64,000 nucleotides of DNA from Flavobacteriaceae bacterium (GCA_024638165.1 JAHEKV010000004.1:286703-350702), one strand, 5' to 3'; shown: positions 33,651 through 44,825, numbered from the stretch's first letter. The notes: generated by a model not told the origin, from the sequence alone. Translations and numbers: made by a program.

Positions 33651-34694
33651 TTATTCATTTTCAAGATATTGACTCAATCTCAAACGAATTAATTGCTGTT
33701 CTTCAGATGTCCCCTTACGATAGTCTAAAATTTGTCTAAGATTTACTAGACTTAAATCCACTTGATCGTAAGAAGTGAATTCAAAGATGGTATCTATTTG
33801 ATTGTTAACTAATACCTCTATATATCTGACATAGAATTGATGCTTCTCTGAAATGACTAGCTCGTCGTAACTATTCGTTCTATTTTCTGAAATTTCACCA
33901 TATTCTTTGAGAATTGCCTCATCTGATTGTTCAGGTATTGGCTTGGATAAAAACTCTAAAAGATTTGACAAGCATTGCGCAATAATCGACGCAACCTCTA
34001 TTCTTGTATAATCCTTGCCTAATTGACCAGCTTCAAAAAGCACCGTCGGTATACCTTTAGCATGAAAGTAGTCTCCAGTGCAATTTGGGTTGAAAGCATC
34101 GTCATATCTTCCGATATGCATCTTGAAATTGTTAGGTAATGACGATACCATATGGTTAATCAGACGCATGGCTGCAATTCTTGTAGATGTTATCTTACGC
34201 GTTTCATCGGCTGACGCTGATAGAAAAGACAAAGCGGCTTCCTTATTAGTATCACCAACAGTAAATCGGGTTCTTTGATCGTGTAAATTCAGATTGTAAT
34301 GAGGTCTAAATTCTTCAACGATTCGCATAAGAACTTTGATCTCACTTTGTGATTGAATAAGTGCATCACGGTTAAGATCTATCCCCTTTCCGTTGGCTCG
34401 GGTGTACTTATCGGCGCCATCAGGGTTTAGTTGCGGAATAATAAGTAAACTTAATTCTTCTTGGTAAGTTGGATATTGAAGATACTTTTCAAGCCAGATC
34501 AGTAATCCTCTGGTTGTCGTTGATTCATTGCCATGCATTTGCGACCACATGAGAATCCTAACAGGACCTTCTCCTATACGTATCGCATGAATGGGTTTCC
34601 CGAGTTCAGAGCTACCGATAATTTCGGTTTCAATGGTATGAGCGGTTAACCAATCTTTCAGACGACTACTTGGAAAATAACGTTCTTTAAACAT
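33651..34694 (-). CDS. M14-family zinc carboxypeptidase, no signal peptide
   Basis: This 347-residue protein starts at ATG 34694 (MFKERYFPSSRL); a TTG at 34703 is less likely. The zinc site is complete: His54 and Glu57 in QMHGNES and His138 in NLHDQR. GIDLNRD lies at 104-110 and the catalytic Glu is Glu221 in VLFEAGQLG. It closely resembles the exported M14 peptidase at 4446-5849 in the core (same QMHGNES, NPDGA, GIDLNRDAL, NLHDQ and GRYDD/GRYND blocks). However, it lacks the signal peptide and most of the C-terminal extension. A cytoplasmic role such as peptide turnover is inferred. It is divergent from the lipoprotein gene. Confidence 0.88.
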   Translation of the reverse strand: MFKERYFPSSRLKDWLTAHTIETEIIGSSELGKPIHAIRIGEGPVRILMWSQMHGNESTTTRGLLIWLEKYLQYPTYQEELSLLIIPQLNPDGADKYTRANGKGIDLNRDALIQSQSEIKVLMRIVEEFRPHYNLNLHDQRTRFTVGDTNKEAALSFLSASADETRKITSTRIAAMRLINHMVSSLPNNFKMHIGRYDDAFNPNCTGDYFHAKGIPTVLFEAGQLGKDYTRIEVASIIAQCLSNLLEFLSKPIPEQSDEAILKEYGEISENRTNSYDELVISEKHQFYVRYIEVLVNNQIDTIFEFTSYDQVDLSLVNLRQILDYRKGTSEEQQLIRLRLSQYLENE

Positions 34695-34711
34695 CGCACG
34701 CAAGGTAATAG

Positions 34712-34719
34712 TATATTTG
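34712..34719 (+). promoter_or_regulatory. -7 box (TATATTTG) of the lipoprotein gene
   Basis: Exact TAnnTTTG match, 22 nt before the TTG start at 34742. An in-frame stop at 34724 rules out any start between box and TTG except the TTG itself. Confidence 0.5.
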
Positions 34720-34741
34720 TATTTGAATCAAATACGTACTC

Positions 34742-35134
34742 TTGAAATCACTTTTTTCTTTATTCCTAATTCTTATTTTCTTTAGTGCTTGTTTTAGAGC
34801 ACCTGAAAGAAATTGTTCAGATTTTAAAACTGGAGTTTTTGAATTCGTAGCAATTACAGACTCAGACACCTTAATTTCCATATTTGAACGACATGAAGAC
34901 TACGAGATCGATCGATTTCAGAATCAAGTGGATACTTCTTCGGTAAGATGGATTAATGATTGTGAAATGATTCTTCGAAATAAAAACCCAAAAAATAATC
35001 AGGAAAAAGAGGCTATTCATATCAAAATTCTTGAAACCGATGTGGATGGTTATCGATTTGAATATGGATACTTATCTGAGCCTATCAAAATGAGAGGATA
35101 TGCTAAAAAAATACGCTCTTTAGAAAAGAGTTAG
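34742..35134 (+). CDS. Small lipoprotein next to parC (often misnamed 'DNA topoisomerase IV')
   Basis: This 130-residue protein begins with a lipoprotein signal MKSLFSLFLILIFFSAC, the lipobox Cys being residue 17. The mature part has ERNCSDFKTGVFEF, a beta-rich body and WINDCEMILRNKNPKNNQEKEAIHIKILE. I recall close relatives in flavobacteria annotated as topoisomerase IV only because they sit beside parC. Nothing in the sequence resembles a topoisomerase. The start is TTG at 34742, fixed by an upstream in-frame stop and by the signal peptide. The last 15 bases overlap the convergent parC end. It should be a periplasmic or outer-membrane lipoprotein of unknown function. Confidence 0.8.
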   Translation: MKSLFSLFLILIFFSACFRAPERNCSDFKTGVFEFVAITDSDTLISIFERHEDYEIDRFQNQVDTSSVRWINDCEMILRNKNPKNNQEKEAIHIKILETDVDGYRFEYGYLSEPIKMRGYAKKIRSLEKS

Positions 35135-37726
35135 TTCTCCTCCTTCACTTTGTGCGTCAGCGTCATCATTTGAACCTTTATTTTTTGATTCATCGGTCTC
35201 ATCCTTAACAGCTTCTGCTTCCTCGTAAGGTAAAGGGTCTTCAACATGTACTTGTTTGATCTTGTCTGTGGTGACTTGATTACCTAGAGCCTTGATCCCC
35301 TTAACGCTGATAAAATCCTCTACATTGAGGGTTAAGTCAGGCAATGGATCTTTACCTCTTGGCTTGACAAACTCTAAACGAATAACAGGGCGATAATCAG
35401 TCAAGAATGCAATTAATTCTGATCCTTTAGTTTCACTAATAACAAGATCCTCTTTTAACTCTTGCTCGATTAGGAATCGCTTCAAAAAGTATCTTTCTCT
35501 TTCACCCTCGTAGTAAAATACTGATAGAGGTTTTGCGGGTATCCACTTTTCTAATCGCAACAAGTTGTCGGGCATGTGGAGTGCTAAATCTGGGGTAACC
35601 GTTTTTACCATTCCATCAGAGGTAACGATAAGTAAGAGATCGTCCCCTTTAAAAGCACCTAAATACTCACCTCGATCTTCAGAATTCAATCTCCTAGTAA
35701 TCGAATCATACCATAATTCACGAGGCTTTAAAGTTGATTTACCTGAATCTTTGAATTCAATTTTCTTAACGCTATGTTTCGAAACCAAATTACCCTTAGA
35801 CCCTCTCCCCTTAATCAGGATATCTGCAAAATCGATATCCCATTTCAACTTTTTAATACTACCGGTAGGTCTTAGGAAAACGGTTATGGTTTCGGCCTCC
35901 CCATTCGGATTAACACTAAAATACAAGACCTGACAGTCCTCAACATTAGAGGTTAACGAATATTTACGATCTCTGGTCACAGAGGTCACCGCAAACCTTT
36001 TTATGAACGAAGGACCTTTCTTAGGAAGTTTATAAACCATGTTATACACCATTCGCGAATCATTTTTCTTGAAGATGCCAACGTGTATAATTTCTTTTCC
36101 TACAAAGACTTTTGAATCGACCTTACTGACCTGCATTGATCCATCAGCGAAAAAGACGATAAAATCATCAATATCACTACAGTCAGCGACATATTCGTCT
36201 TTACGAAGCCCAGTACCTACAAAACCTTCTTCTCTGTTGACGTAAAGTTTAAGGTTTCGGATAACCACTTTAGTAGCTTCGATCGTATCAAACACTCTTA
36301 ATTCTGATTTGCGTTCTTTTCCTTCACCGTATTTCTTTTTCAGTGATTTGTAGTAATTAATAGCAAAATCAACAATGTGAGCTAGGTGGTTTTCGACTTC
36401 AGCAATTTGGTCTTCTAACGATTCGATATAAGCAGCCGCTTTATCGATATCAAACTTAGAAATACGCTTGATTCGAATTTCAGTAAGTCTTACAATATCC
36501 TCTTCGGTAACCGCTCTTTTCAGGTGGGTGATATGAGGCTGAAGCCCTCTATCAATTGCAGAAATCACTCCTTCCCAAGTTTCTTCTTCTTCAATCTCGC
36601 GATAGATTCGATTCTCAATAAATATGCGTTCTAATGAAGAGAAATGCCATTGTTCTTGTAACTCTTTTAATTGAATTTCAAGCTCAGACCTTAATAATTC
36701 CACCGTATGATCGGTAGAGCGCTTTAAAATTGTTTTTACGTCAATGAACGCCGGTTTGTGATCTTCGATAACACAGGCCAATGGTGCAATAGAAACTTCA
36801 CAAGAAGTAAAAGCATAAAGGGCGTCAATAGTTTTGTCTGGAGAAATCCCAGTAGGCAGGTGTATTAAGATTTCTACATTTTCTGCAGTATTATCTTCTA
36901 CCTTCTTAATTTTAATCTTTCCCTTATCGTTGGCCTTTAAAATGGAGTCTATAAGAGAAGAGGTATTAGTGCCGTAGGGTATTTCTTGGATAACAAGCGT
37001 TGACTTATCCTGAATTTCAATTCTTGCTCTCACTCTAACCCTTCCTCCTCGTAAACCATCATTATACTGAGTGGCATCAACGATACCTCCAGTCGGAAAA
37101 TCAGGTACTAGAGAAAAACTTCGATTATTTAAATACGCAACACTGGCGTCAATAAGTTCAATGAAATTATGAGGAAGAACTTTAGTAGATAGACCCACGG
37201 CAATACCCTCAGCCCCTTGAGCAAGTAGCATTGGAAACTTTACCGGCAAATGAACCGGTTCTTTCTTTCTACCGTCATAAGAACTTTGCCAATCAGTAAT
37301 CTTTGGGCTATAAACAACGTCTAATGCAAATTTGGTAAGTCTAGCTTCTATATATCTAGAGGCTGCCGCACTATCACCTGTTAATAGGTTACCCCAGTTT
37401 CCTTGGGTATCGATAAGTAATTCCTTTTGCCCGATTTGCACCATAGCATCTGAAATACTTGCATCACCATGGGGATGGTACTGCATCGTATGGCCAACAA
37501 CATTTGCAACCTTATTGTATCTCCCATCATCAAGCTCTTTAAGGGCATGAAGAATTCGGCGTTGAACGGGTTTAAACCCATCTTCGATAGCAGGAACTGC
37601 GCGCTCTAAAATCACATAGGAAGCATAATCAAGAAACCAGTCTTGATACATCCCCGAAACGGTAACCATCCGTTCATTCGGTTCAGAACCCTGATTTAAT
37701 TCATTAGGTGGTAGCTCGCTCATCAA
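35120..37726 (-). CDS. parC: DNA topoisomerase IV subunit A (ParC/GyrA family)
   Basis: This 868-residue type IIA topoisomerase subunit cuts and religates DNA. The catalytic Tyr is Tyr125 in [15 protein letters not shown]. The winged-helix region includes [17 protein letters not shown] and YHPHGDASI, where quinolone-resistance positions map. The C-terminal beta-pinwheel (about 500-810) is followed by an acidic tail rich in Glu, Asp and Lys (about 820-868). The tail and pairing with a 619-residue ParE make topoisomerase IV more likely than gyrase. It overlaps parE by 23 bases and so is coupled to it. The 3' end overlaps the lipoprotein gene. Confidence 0.94.
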   Translation of the reverse strand: MMSELPPNELNQGSEPNERMVTVSGMYQDWFLDYASYVILERAVPAIEDGFKPVQRRILHALKELDDGRYNKVANVVGHTMQYHPHGDASISDAMVQIGQKELLIDTQGNWGNLLTGDSAAASRYIEARLTKFALDVVYSPKITDWQSSYDGRKKEPVHLPVKFPMLLAQGAEGIAVGLSTKVLPHNFIELIDASVAYLNNRSFSLVPDFPTGGIVDATQYNDGLRGGRVRVRARIEIQDKSTLVIQEIPYGTNTSSLIDSILKANDKGKIKIKKVEDNTAENVEILIHLPTGISPDKTIDALYAFTSCEVSIAPLACVIEDHKPAFIDVKTILKRSTDHTVELLRSELEIQLKELQEQWHFSSLERIFIENRIYREIEEEETWEGVISAIDRGLQPHITHLKRAVTEEDIVRLTEIRIKRISKFDIDKAAAYIESLEDQIAEVENHLAHIVDFAINYYKSLKKKYGEGKERKSELRVFDTIEATKVVIRNLKLYVNREEGFVGTGLRKDEYVADCSDIDDFIVFFADGSMQVSKVDSKVFVGKEIIHVGIFKKNDSRMVYNMVYKLPKKGPSFIKRFAVTSVTRDRKYSLTSNVEDCQVLYFSVNPNGEAETITVFLRPTGSIKKLKWDIDFADILIKGRGSKGNLVSKHSVKKIEFKDSGKSTLKPRELWYDSITRRLNSEDRGEYLGAFKGDDLLLIVTSDGMVKTVTPDLALHMPDNLLRLEKWIPAKPLSVFYYEGERERYFLKRFLIEQELKEDLVISETKGSELIAFLTDYRPVIRLEFVKPRGKDPLPDLTLNVEDFISVKGIKALGNQVTTDKIKQVHVEDPLPYEEAEAVKDETDESKNKGSNDDADAQSEGGELTLF

Positions 37727-39563
37727 CTAGATCTAGTTCAACTTTAAGATTATTAATTACAAATTCTTGACGATCAGGAGTATTCTTACCCATATAAAAA
37801 TTGAGTAATTGATCAATACTCATAGTTTTATCTAGAAGTATCGGCTCTAGACGAATCGATTCACCAATAAAATGCTTGAACTCTTCGGGTGAAATTTCAC
37901 CTAAACCCTTAAATCGAGTAATTTCAGGCTTAGAACCTAATTCTGCAATAGCTTCTTTTCGCTCGGTTTCACTATAGCAATAAATCGTCTTTTTCTTATT
38001 ACGAACTCTAAAAAGAGGGGTTTGAAGGATGTATAAGTGATTCTCCTTAATTAATTCAGGAAAAAACTGCAGAAAGAAAGTAATTAAAAGTAGGCGTATG
38101 TGCATTCCATCAACATCCGCATCAGTAGCAATTACGATATTGTTGTATCGTAAATCCTCCATCGAATCCTCAATGTTTAAAGCCGCTTGAAGGAGATTAA
38201 ATTCTTCGTTCTCGTAAACGATTTTCTTACTCATTCCATAAGAGTTTAAGGGTTTTCCTCTTAAACTAAAAACCCCTTGGGTGTTAACATCACGAGATTT
38301 AGTAATCGATCCTGAAGCAGAGTCTCCCTCAGTAATAAACAAGGTCGATTCAAGACGTCTGTCGTTTTTCAAATCGGTGAGATGTACTCGACAATCTCTC
38401 AATTTTTTATTGTGAAGACTGGCTTTTTTTGCACGTTCCTTAGCCAGTTTTCTAATCCCCGATAATTCTTTTCGCTCTTTTTCAGCTTGGAGAATTTTGC
38501 GCTGAATTTGATCAGCGATTTCAGGATTTTTATGCAAATAATTGTCTAAATGATGGCCAATAAAATCATTTACGTAGGTTCTAACGGTAGGTAAATCACC
38601 TCCCATATCAGTAGATCCTAGTTTTGTTTTGGTCTGACTTTCAAAAACGGGTTCCATTACCTTTATGGCAATGGCAGAAATAATAGATTTTCTAATATCT
38701 GAGGCGTCGTAATTTTTACCGTAAAAATCTCTTAGAGTTTTAACCATTGCTTCCCTAAATGCAGCTTGATGCGTACCTCCTTGGGTGGTGTGCTGACCAT
38801 TAACAAATGAATGATATTCTTCGTTATACTGGGTTTTAGAATGAGTAATGGCTACCTCAATATCATCTCCTTTAAGATGGATAATTGGATAAAGAAAATC
38901 TTCTGATGGATTTTGATCTTCGAGCAAATCCTTTAATCCATTTTCAGAATAGAATTTTTCTCCATTAAAAACGATGGTTAATCCCGGATTGAGATACACA
39001 TAGTTTTTAAGCATCCGCTCTACATATTCATCACGATATCTGAAGTTTTTAAAGATATCAGCATCTGGAATATACTCGGTTCGAGTGCCCTTGCGTTGCT
39101 TAGAATCTGATTCATTGTCATTAGACAACACTCCTCTTTCGAACTCTGCATGACGCTCTTTATTATCTCTAAAGGAACTCACCTTGAAATAGGTAGAAAG
39201 CGCATTAACTGCTTTAGTACCAACTCCGTTAAGACCTACCGATTTTTTAAAAGCACGTGTATCATACTTTCCACCGGTGTTCATCTTTGAAACGACGTCT
39301 ACGAGCTTTCCGAGCGGAATACCTCGACCGTAATCTCTCACAACCACTCGTTGATCTTTGATCAAAATTTCGATGGTTTTACCAGCGCCCATGACAAATT
39401 CATCGATACTGTTATCTAAAATTTCTTTTAGCAGAATGTATATTCCATCATCAGCGCTAGATCCGTCTCCTAACTTACCGATATACATACCCGGTCTCAA
39501 CCGGATATGTTCTCTCCAGTCAAGCGATCGTATATTATCTTCGGTATATTGGGTATTTGACAT
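37704..39563 (-). CDS. parE: DNA topoisomerase IV subunit B
   Basis: This 619-residue ATPase subunit has the GHKL fold ([42 protein letters not shown]), a transducer domain with QTKTKLGS, and a TOPRIM domain with [11 protein letters not shown] and the metal pair in [15 protein letters not shown]. Gyrase-type insertions are absent. It partners with ParC, encoded directly downstream with a 23-base overlap. The upstream 89-base gap to ychF has no clear -7 box. Start ATG at 39563. Confidence 0.95.
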   Translation of the reverse strand: MSNTQYTEDNIRSLDWREHIRLRPGMYIGKLGDGSSADDGIYILLKEILDNSIDEFVMGAGKTIEILIKDQRVVVRDYGRGIPLGKLVDVVSKMNTGGKYDTRAFKKSVGLNGVGTKAVNALSTYFKVSSFRDNKERHAEFERGVLSNDNESDSKQRKGTRTEYIPDADIFKNFRYRDEYVERMLKNYVYLNPGLTIVFNGEKFYSENGLKDLLEDQNPSEDFLYPIIHLKGDDIEVAITHSKTQYNEEYHSFVNGQHTTQGGTHQAAFREAMVKTLRDFYGKNYDASDIRKSIISAIAIKVMEPVFESQTKTKLGSTDMGGDLPTVRTYVNDFIGHHLDNYLHKNPEIADQIQRKILQAEKERKELSGIRKLAKERAKKASLHNKKLRDCRVHLTDLKNDRRLESTLFITEGDSASGSITKSRDVNTQGVFSLRGKPLNSYGMSKKIVYENEEFNLLQAALNIEDSMEDLRYNNIVIATDADVDGMHIRLLLITFFLQFFPELIKENHLYILQTPLFRVRNKKKTIYCYSETERKEAIAELGSKPEITRFKGLGEISPEEFKHFIGESIRLEPILLDKTMSIDQLLNFYMGKNTPDRQEFVINNLKVELDLVDERATT

Positions 39564-39652
39564 AAATCAATTATGGAAGGTACAATATACGGGGAACCCT
39601 AGCATTTAGAGCCCTTCAACCCTAGAAGTAATTAACAAAAATCGAGGAAGTT

Positions 39653-40747
39653 TTACACATTAAAGCGGAAGTGCATTACATCACCATCCTTAACAATGTA
39701 TTCTTTTCCTTCTACACGAACTTTTCCGGCCTCTTTCACCTTTTGTTCGCTTCCATAGTGATGGTAGTCCTCGAAGGCAATTACTTCTGCACGAATAAAT
39801 CCTTTTTCAAAGTCAGTATGAATTACTCCTGCAGCCACTGGTGCCGTGCTTCCCACCTTAATAGTCCAGGCTCGTACTTCTTTAACCCCAGCCGTGAAGT
39901 AGGTTTCTAAATTGAGGAGCTTATAGGCACTGCGAATAAGTTTTGCAGAGCCCGGTTCAGTTAACCCCATGTCTTCTAAGAACATTTGTCGTTCTTCATA
40001 GGATTCTAGTTCTGTTATATCTGCCTCAGTACCTACCGCTAGAACAATGACTTCTGCATTTTCTGAGGCAACTGCTTCTTTAACACGATCAACCATGGCA
40101 TTACCTACAACGGCAGCTGATTCATCGACGTTACAAACATAAAGTACCGGCTTATCTGTAATTAACTGAAGGGAGTTAACAAAGATTTGCTGATCCTTAT
40201 TTTCGAAGGCCAAGGTTCGGACCGAATTCCCTGATTCTAAACAACTCTTCAACTGGTCTAGAATTTCTTTCTCCTTTTGCGCTTCTTTATTACCCGTTTT
40301 AGCAGCTCTCCCTACCTTTTCTAGACGTTTTTCAACGCTTTCTAAATCTTTAAGCTGTAATTCGATGTCAATCGTTTCCTTATCTCGAATAGGATCAACG
40401 CTACCATCAACGTGAACAATGTTCGGATCTTCAAAACATCTCAAAACATGAATAATAGCGTCTGTTTCTCTAATGTTTCCTAGAAATTGATTTCCTAACC
40501 CTTCCCCTTTAGAGGCACCCTTTACAAGCCCAGCAATATCAACAATTTCCACGGTAGCGGGAACTACCCTTTCAGGATTGACCATTGACTCTAAAACCTC
40601 AAGACGAGGGTCTGGAACGTTTACAACCCCTACATTAGGTTCAATGGTACAAAAGGGAAAATTCGCGCTTTGTGCCTTTGCATTCGATAGACAATTAAAA
40701 AGGGTCGATTTCCCCACGTTGGGTAAACCTACAATACCTGCTTTCAT
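39653..40747 (-). CDS. ychF: Redox-regulated ATPase YchF (Obg-like)
   Basis: This 364-residue P-loop protein has G1 [12 protein letters not shown], the switch region [10 protein letters not shown] and G3 [20 protein letters not shown]. The NVDE-type motif (YVCNVDESA) replaces NKxD, which explains ATP preference. A coiled-coil arm (about 130-180) and the C-terminal TGS domain (about 278-364) are present. YchF binds ribosomes and is linked to oxidative stress. It follows the ferredoxin gene by 20 bases on the same strand and may share its promoter. Confidence 0.97.
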   Translation of the reverse strand: MKAGIVGLPNVGKSTLFNCLSNAKAQSANFPFCTIEPNVGVVNVPDPRLEVLESMVNPERVVPATVEIVDIAGLVKGASKGEGLGNQFLGNIRETDAIIHVLRCFEDPNIVHVDGSVDPIRDKETIDIELQLKDLESVEKRLEKVGRAAKTGNKEAQKEKEILDQLKSCLESGNSVRTLAFENKDQQIFVNSLQLITDKPVLYVCNVDESAAVVGNAMVDRVKEAVASENAEVIVLAVGTEADITELESYEERQMFLEDMGLTEPGSAKLIRSAYKLLNLETYFTAGVKEVRAWTIKVGSTAPVAAGVIHTDFEKGFIRAEVIAFEDYHHYGSEQKVKEAGKVRVEGKEYIVKDGDVMHFRFNV

Positions 40748-40767
40748 AAATTAAGGGGTTAGGAATA

Positions 40768-41148
<381 letters not shown>

Positions 41149-41171
41149 GCTACACTCTAGATAGTAAACAA

Positions 41172-42215
41172 ATGAAGGTCCTATCATTAAATCAAAGAAT
41201 TCAAGTCTTAGCCGACCTCGGGGATGCGATACATCTCGAGTTGAAAAACTCGCCTTACAGTGAAACTTTTGAAAACCTCTTAAATAAGGTAAATCAAAGT
41301 AATCCCTGGTTCACTATTGAGAGTATAATACAAAGCTTATCCTCTTGGGCCGCACTATTAAGAAGTGAGCATTTAAATCAGTTTGTCAGTGCATATGACA
41401 CTCAACTTTTTGAGAAAAAGAACGATAAGGTAGTACTGCTAATTCTAGCAGGGAATATTCCGCTCGTTGGGCTACACGATGTGATTTGTTCCTTTCTGTC
41501 TGGTTCAAAATCAATGATTAAAGTCTCTTCAAAAGACGCTTTGCTACTAAGTTATCTCATCGAGCGAATAAAAACGATCAACCCAGAAGCTTCGGGTTAT
41601 TTTGAAATTAGTGAGACCAAGGCTCAGGGATTCACCCATGTTATCGCTACAGGAAGTAATAATAGTGCTCGCTATTTTGATCATTACTTCTCTAAATTTC
41701 CCAATATTATCAGGAAAAATAGAAGCTCTCTTGCTATTATTACACAGGAAACTACAGACTCTGAATTAGAATATTTGGCAAGTGATATTTTTCAATATTT
41801 CGGATTAGGATGCCGAAACGTAACACAACTTTGGGTACCTCGCTCCTTTGATTTTGATCGTTTAAAAAATGCATTTAAATCCTATGTAACGATCATCAAT
41901 CATAATAAATATGCAAACAATTATGACTATCACAAGGCGATTGCATTAATGAACGGCGACCCGTTTATCGACTTTGAGTTCATTCTTCTTCAGAAGAATA
42001 CGATGCTCAAGTCTCCTTTAGGAGTTCTTCATTACAGTTTTTATGAAAATCTAACAGAGGTGAAGAACTACATCCAAGAACAAAGAGAGCATATACAATG
42101 CGTAGTATCATCTGAAAATTCTTCATTCAATGAGGTGAATTTTGGTCAAACCCAGCAACCTAAATTATGGGATTTTGCAGACCAAATTGATACCTTGCAA
42201 TTCTTATTGTCCTAA
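41172..42215 (+). CDS. LuxC-like acyl-CoA reductase
   Basis: This 347-residue protein of the aldehyde dehydrogenase-like LuxC family starts at ATG 41172 (MKVLSLNQRIQVLADLG). A TTG at 41136 lies in the -7 box and is rejected. Key blocks are LILAGNIPLVGLHDV, HVIATGSNNSARYFDHYF, RKNRSSLAII and the nucleophile region YFGLGCRNVTQLWVP with Cys214. LuxC reduces acyl groups to aldehydes in luminous bacteria. Here there are no lux genes, so the role is unknown. Candidates are lipid aldehyde or alcohol formation. It is 3 bases before serC and divergent from a ferredoxin gene. Confidence 0.85.
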   Translation: MKVLSLNQRIQVLADLGDAIHLELKNSPYSETFENLLNKVNQSNPWFTIESIIQSLSSWAALLRSEHLNQFVSAYDTQLFEKKNDKVVLLILAGNIPLVGLHDVICSFLSGSKSMIKVSSKDALLLSYLIERIKTINPEASGYFEISETKAQGFTHVIATGSNNSARYFDHYFSKFPNIIRKNRSSLAIITQETTDSELEYLASDIFQYFGLGCRNVTQLWVPRSFDFDRLKNAFKSYVTIINHNKYANNYDYHKAIALMNGDPFIDFEFILLQKNTMLKSPLGVLHYSFYENLTEVKNYIQEQREHIQCVVSSENSSFNEVNFGQTQQPKLWDFADQIDTLQFLLS

Positions 42216-42218
42216 CCA

Positions 42219-43295
42219 ATGATCAAATCACACAATTTCGGTGCAGGTCCTTGTATTTTACCTAAAACAGTCTTTGAGCAGGCTGCCGAAGCCGTAAAGA
42301 ATTTTAATGGCTCAGGGCTTTCCATTTTGGAAATAAGCCACCGATCTAAGGCTTTTGTTGATGTCATAGAGGAGGCTCGAGAACTTCTCTTAAAATTAAT
42401 GAGGCTTTCAAGTAAAACCCATACAGCCTTATTTATGCATGGTGGGGCATCGCTTCAATTTGCTATGGCTCCCTATAATTTTTTGAGTCAGAGTGCCGGC
42501 TATATAAATACAGGGGTATGGAGTAAAAAGGCAATCGCTGAAGCAAAAAAGATCGGAAAAGTAACCCTACTTTTCGATGGAGAAGAAGTCGACTACAAAT
42601 CGGTACCCAACAAAAAGGAGTTAGAAGCGCTACCGACAGAAGGTTACGATTACATTCATCTTACCAGTAATAATACGATATACGGAACCCAGTTTAAAGA
42701 TTTTAACACACTAGGTAGCCCATCCATCGTCGATATGAGCTCTGATATATTTTCAACGAGCAGAGACTATACTCATTTTGACTTAATATATGCTGGGGCT
42801 CAAAAGAACATTGGACCTGCTGGTACAACAATCGTGGTGATCAAAAATCAATTTCTCGAACAGATCCTAAGCAGAAACCAATTGTCTATGTTGGATTATA
42901 GAAAGCACATTGATGCCCAATCTATGTTCAATACTCCTACTGTTTTTTCGATCTATACGAGCCTTTTAAACCTTAAATGGCTTGAAGAAAAAACGATCTC
43001 AGCAATTTCAGAGAACAATGCAAAAAAGGCAGCACTTTTGTATGACACTCTTGATAAAAGTGCCCACTTCAAAGGTTTTGCTGATAGAGAGAGTCGATCA
43101 GAAATGAATGTCACCTTCACCATAGAGAATCCGGCTATAGCAGAAGCCTTTGATCAAAAATGTAACAAAGAAAACATCGTTGGAATTAAAGGTCATCGAC
43201 TTGTCGGCGGATATAGAGCATCCATGTATAATGCCCTTTCCTTGGAAAGTGTCAAGGTGTTAACCGATATCATAAAGTATACGGATAATGCATAA
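42219..43295 (+). CDS. serC: 3-phosphoserine aminotransferase
   Basis: This 358-residue PLP enzyme makes 3-phosphoserine in serine synthesis. The N-terminus HNFGAGPCILPKTVFEQA is diagnostic. The PLP Lys lies in YAGAQKNIGPAG, and substrate residues are in ILEISHRSK and GGYRASMYNA. Length is normal. It follows the LuxC-like gene by 3 bases. The usual flavobacterial partner serA is not next to it here. Phosphoserine is also a possible precursor for the cysteate-type bases considered at 60-64 kb, though that link is speculative. Confidence 0.96.
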   Translation: MIKSHNFGAGPCILPKTVFEQAAEAVKNFNGSGLSILEISHRSKAFVDVIEEARELLLKLMRLSSKTHTALFMHGGASLQFAMAPYNFLSQSAGYINTGVWSKKAIAEAKKIGKVTLLFDGEEVDYKSVPNKKELEALPTEGYDYIHLTSNNTIYGTQFKDFNTLGSPSIVDMSSDIFSTSRDYTHFDLIYAGAQKNIGPAGTTIVVIKNQFLEQILSRNQLSMLDYRKHIDAQSMFNTPTVFSIYTSLLNLKWLEEKTISAISENNAKKAALLYDTLDKSAHFKGFADRESRSEMNVTFTIENPAIAEAFDQKCNKENIVGIKGHRLVGGYRASMYNALSLESVKVLTDIIKYTDNA

Positions 43296-43602
43296 AAAAA
43301 CTTCTTTCATGAATCGACTCAAAGAAAAATGGCAAATTAGCTCCAACTTGCAATTGGCAATCATTTTTATTGTTTTTGCCATTACCGGTAGTACAGCTTC
43401 TAAAATAGCTGCACCCGTGGTTCATTTCTTTGGAATTTACTCCGAAACCAATCCGATCCTTTACTGGCCATTAAGAATCATTTTAATCTTTCCATTATAT
43501 CAAGTGCTACTTGTATTGTTCGGATGGATCTTCGGTCAATTCAAGTTTTTCTGGGCCTTTGAAAAGAAAATGCTCAGACGTTTAAGAATTTTGAAGGATT
43601 AA
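43288..43602 (+). CDS. Small membrane protein, DUF6787-like
   Basis: This 104-residue protein has two predicted membrane segments (about residues 22-45, LAIIFIVFAITGSTASKIAAPVV, and about 62-84, LRIILIFPLYQVLLVLFGWIFG). It ends in a basic tail FEKKMLRRLRILKD. It matches a conserved flavobacterial family that I associate with DUF6787. The start ATG 43288 overlaps the serC end by 8 bases; ATG 43309 (MNRLKEKW) is an alternative closer to the family consensus. The 3' end overlaps msrA by 4 bases. Function unknown. Confidence 0.8.
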   Translation: MHKKTSFMNRLKEKWQISSNLQLAIIFIVFAITGSTASKIAAPVVHFFGIYSETNPILYWPLRIILIFPLYQVLLVLFGWIFGQFKFFWAFEKKMLRRLRILKD

Positions 43603-44129
43603 CTCATCTTATCTGAAAAGTACTTCTCTAATTTTTCAATTTTTGGATTGATTACCCACTGACAATACGGTTGTTCCTTGTGTGTACTGTAATAGTTATG
43701 GTGTTCTAGTTCGGCGTCAAAAAATTCTGTTGCCATTTTAATTTCAGTTACAATAGGTTGATCGAAAACTTGCTCCTTTTCGAGAAGTTCAATAAACTTC
43801 AATGTTTCAATTTTCTGCTCATCGGTAGTGCAGTAAATACCGCTTCTATACTGCGTTCCTTTATCATTACCTTGAGCATTAAGCTGTGTTGGGTCGTGAG
43901 TGGCAAAATTGATTTCTAGTAGTTCAGTAACACTGATTAACGTTGTTTCAAACTCAATTTCAACACACTCTGCATGACCTGTTCTTCCCGTACATACCTC
44001 GCGATATGCCGGGTTTCGAAAAAGCCCATCAATATATCCAGGCTTTACATTCACCACCCCATGAACTCTTTGAAATACAGCCTCTGTACACCAAAAACAT
44101 CCGCTAGCAAAGTAAATTTTCTCTTTCAT
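43599..44129 (-). CDS. msrA: Peptide methionine-(S)-S-oxide reductase
   Basis: This 176-residue repair enzyme reduces methionine sulfoxide. The active-site motif GCFWCTEAVF lies at about residues 10-19 with the nucleophilic Cys. YREVCTGRTGHAE and QGNDKGTQYRSGIY are standard, and the C-terminal EQPYCQWVINPKIEKL carries a possible resolving Cys. There is no signal peptide, so it is cytoplasmic, and it is not fused to MsrB. Divergent from lolD with 33 bases between. Confidence 0.96.
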   Translation of the reverse strand: MKEKIYFASGCFWCTEAVFQRVHGVVNVKPGYIDGLFRNPAYREVCTGRTGHAECVEIEFETTLISVTELLEINFATHDPTQLNAQGNDKGTQYRSGIYCTTDEQKIETLKFIELLEKEQVFDQPIVTEIKMATEFFDAELEHHNYYSTHKEQPYCQWVINPKIEKLEKYFSDKMS

Positions 44130-44162
44130 AATCTTTATTTTGCGTGAAGTTACATCACAACG

Positions 44163-44825
44163 ATGATTTTAAAAGGCCAAAATCTATATAAACATTACGA
44201 TAACAAACCGGTTTTAAACGGTGTTTCGATGGTTGTCAATAAAGCTGAAATTATTGCAATAACAGGAGCTTCAGGAGCAGGCAAGACCACCCTTCTAAAC
44301 CTATTAAGTGGTTTAGAACCCCCTGACGATAGATCTGATTCAAGCCTGACTCTATTGGATAGTGATCTTTTAAAGATTTCTGAAAAGGCCAAATCGAACT
44401 ATCGAAACAAACACATGGGCTTTGTATTTCAATTTCATGGGTTATTAGACGAGTTTAGCGCACTGGAAAACGTTATGCTTCCAGGAAGAATTGCAGGTCA
44501 AGACCACAAGATTTTAGAAGAACGTGCCCACCGTTTATTACAAAAAATGAATGTTTTAGGACAGAAAGACCAGAAACCTACAACACTTTCTGGTGGAGAA
44601 AGGCAAAGAGTTGCTGTGGCTAGATCACTGATCAATGAGCCTTCTATTGTCTTCGCCGATGAACCTAGTGGTAACCTAGATTCAATTAACGCAAGTCAAC
44701 TTTTCGACATGTTTTCTGAGCTTCGGGAGTTAACAGGCACGGCCTTTTTAATGGTAACTCATGATAAGAATTTGGCGGCTAAGGCTGATCGTATGATAAC
44801 TCTTGAAAATGGCCAGATTATCTAA
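44163..44825 (+). CDS. lolD: ABC transporter ATPase, LolD-like
   Basis: This 220-residue ATPase has Walker A GASGAGKTTLL, signature LSGGERQRVAVARSL, Walker B IVFADEPSGNLDS and the switch His in MVTHDKN. The closest named type is LolD of the lipoprotein-releasing LolCDE machine or a MacB-type exporter ATPase. No permease gene is adjacent, which is usual for flavobacterial lolD. A one-mismatch box TTATTTTG (44135-44142) lies upstream. It overlaps the next gene by 17 bases. Confidence 0.87.
   Translation: MILKGQNLYKHYDNKPVLNGVSMVVNKAEIIAITGASGAGKTTLLNLLSGLEPPDDRSDSSLTLLDSDLLKISEKAKSNYRNKHMGFVFQFHGLLDEFSALENVMLPGRIAGQDHKILEERAHRLLQKMNVLGQKDQKPTTLSGGERQRVAVARSLINEPSIVFADEPSGNLDSINASQLFDMFSELRELTGTAFLMVTHDKNLAAKADRMITLENGQII

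Noticed and set aside
35565-35933. 122-residue frame on the plus strand opposite parC
   Set aside because: It is antisense to a strongly conserved topoisomerase region, has no promoter box and no recognisable domain, and is Ser/Leu-rich as expected for a shadow frame.
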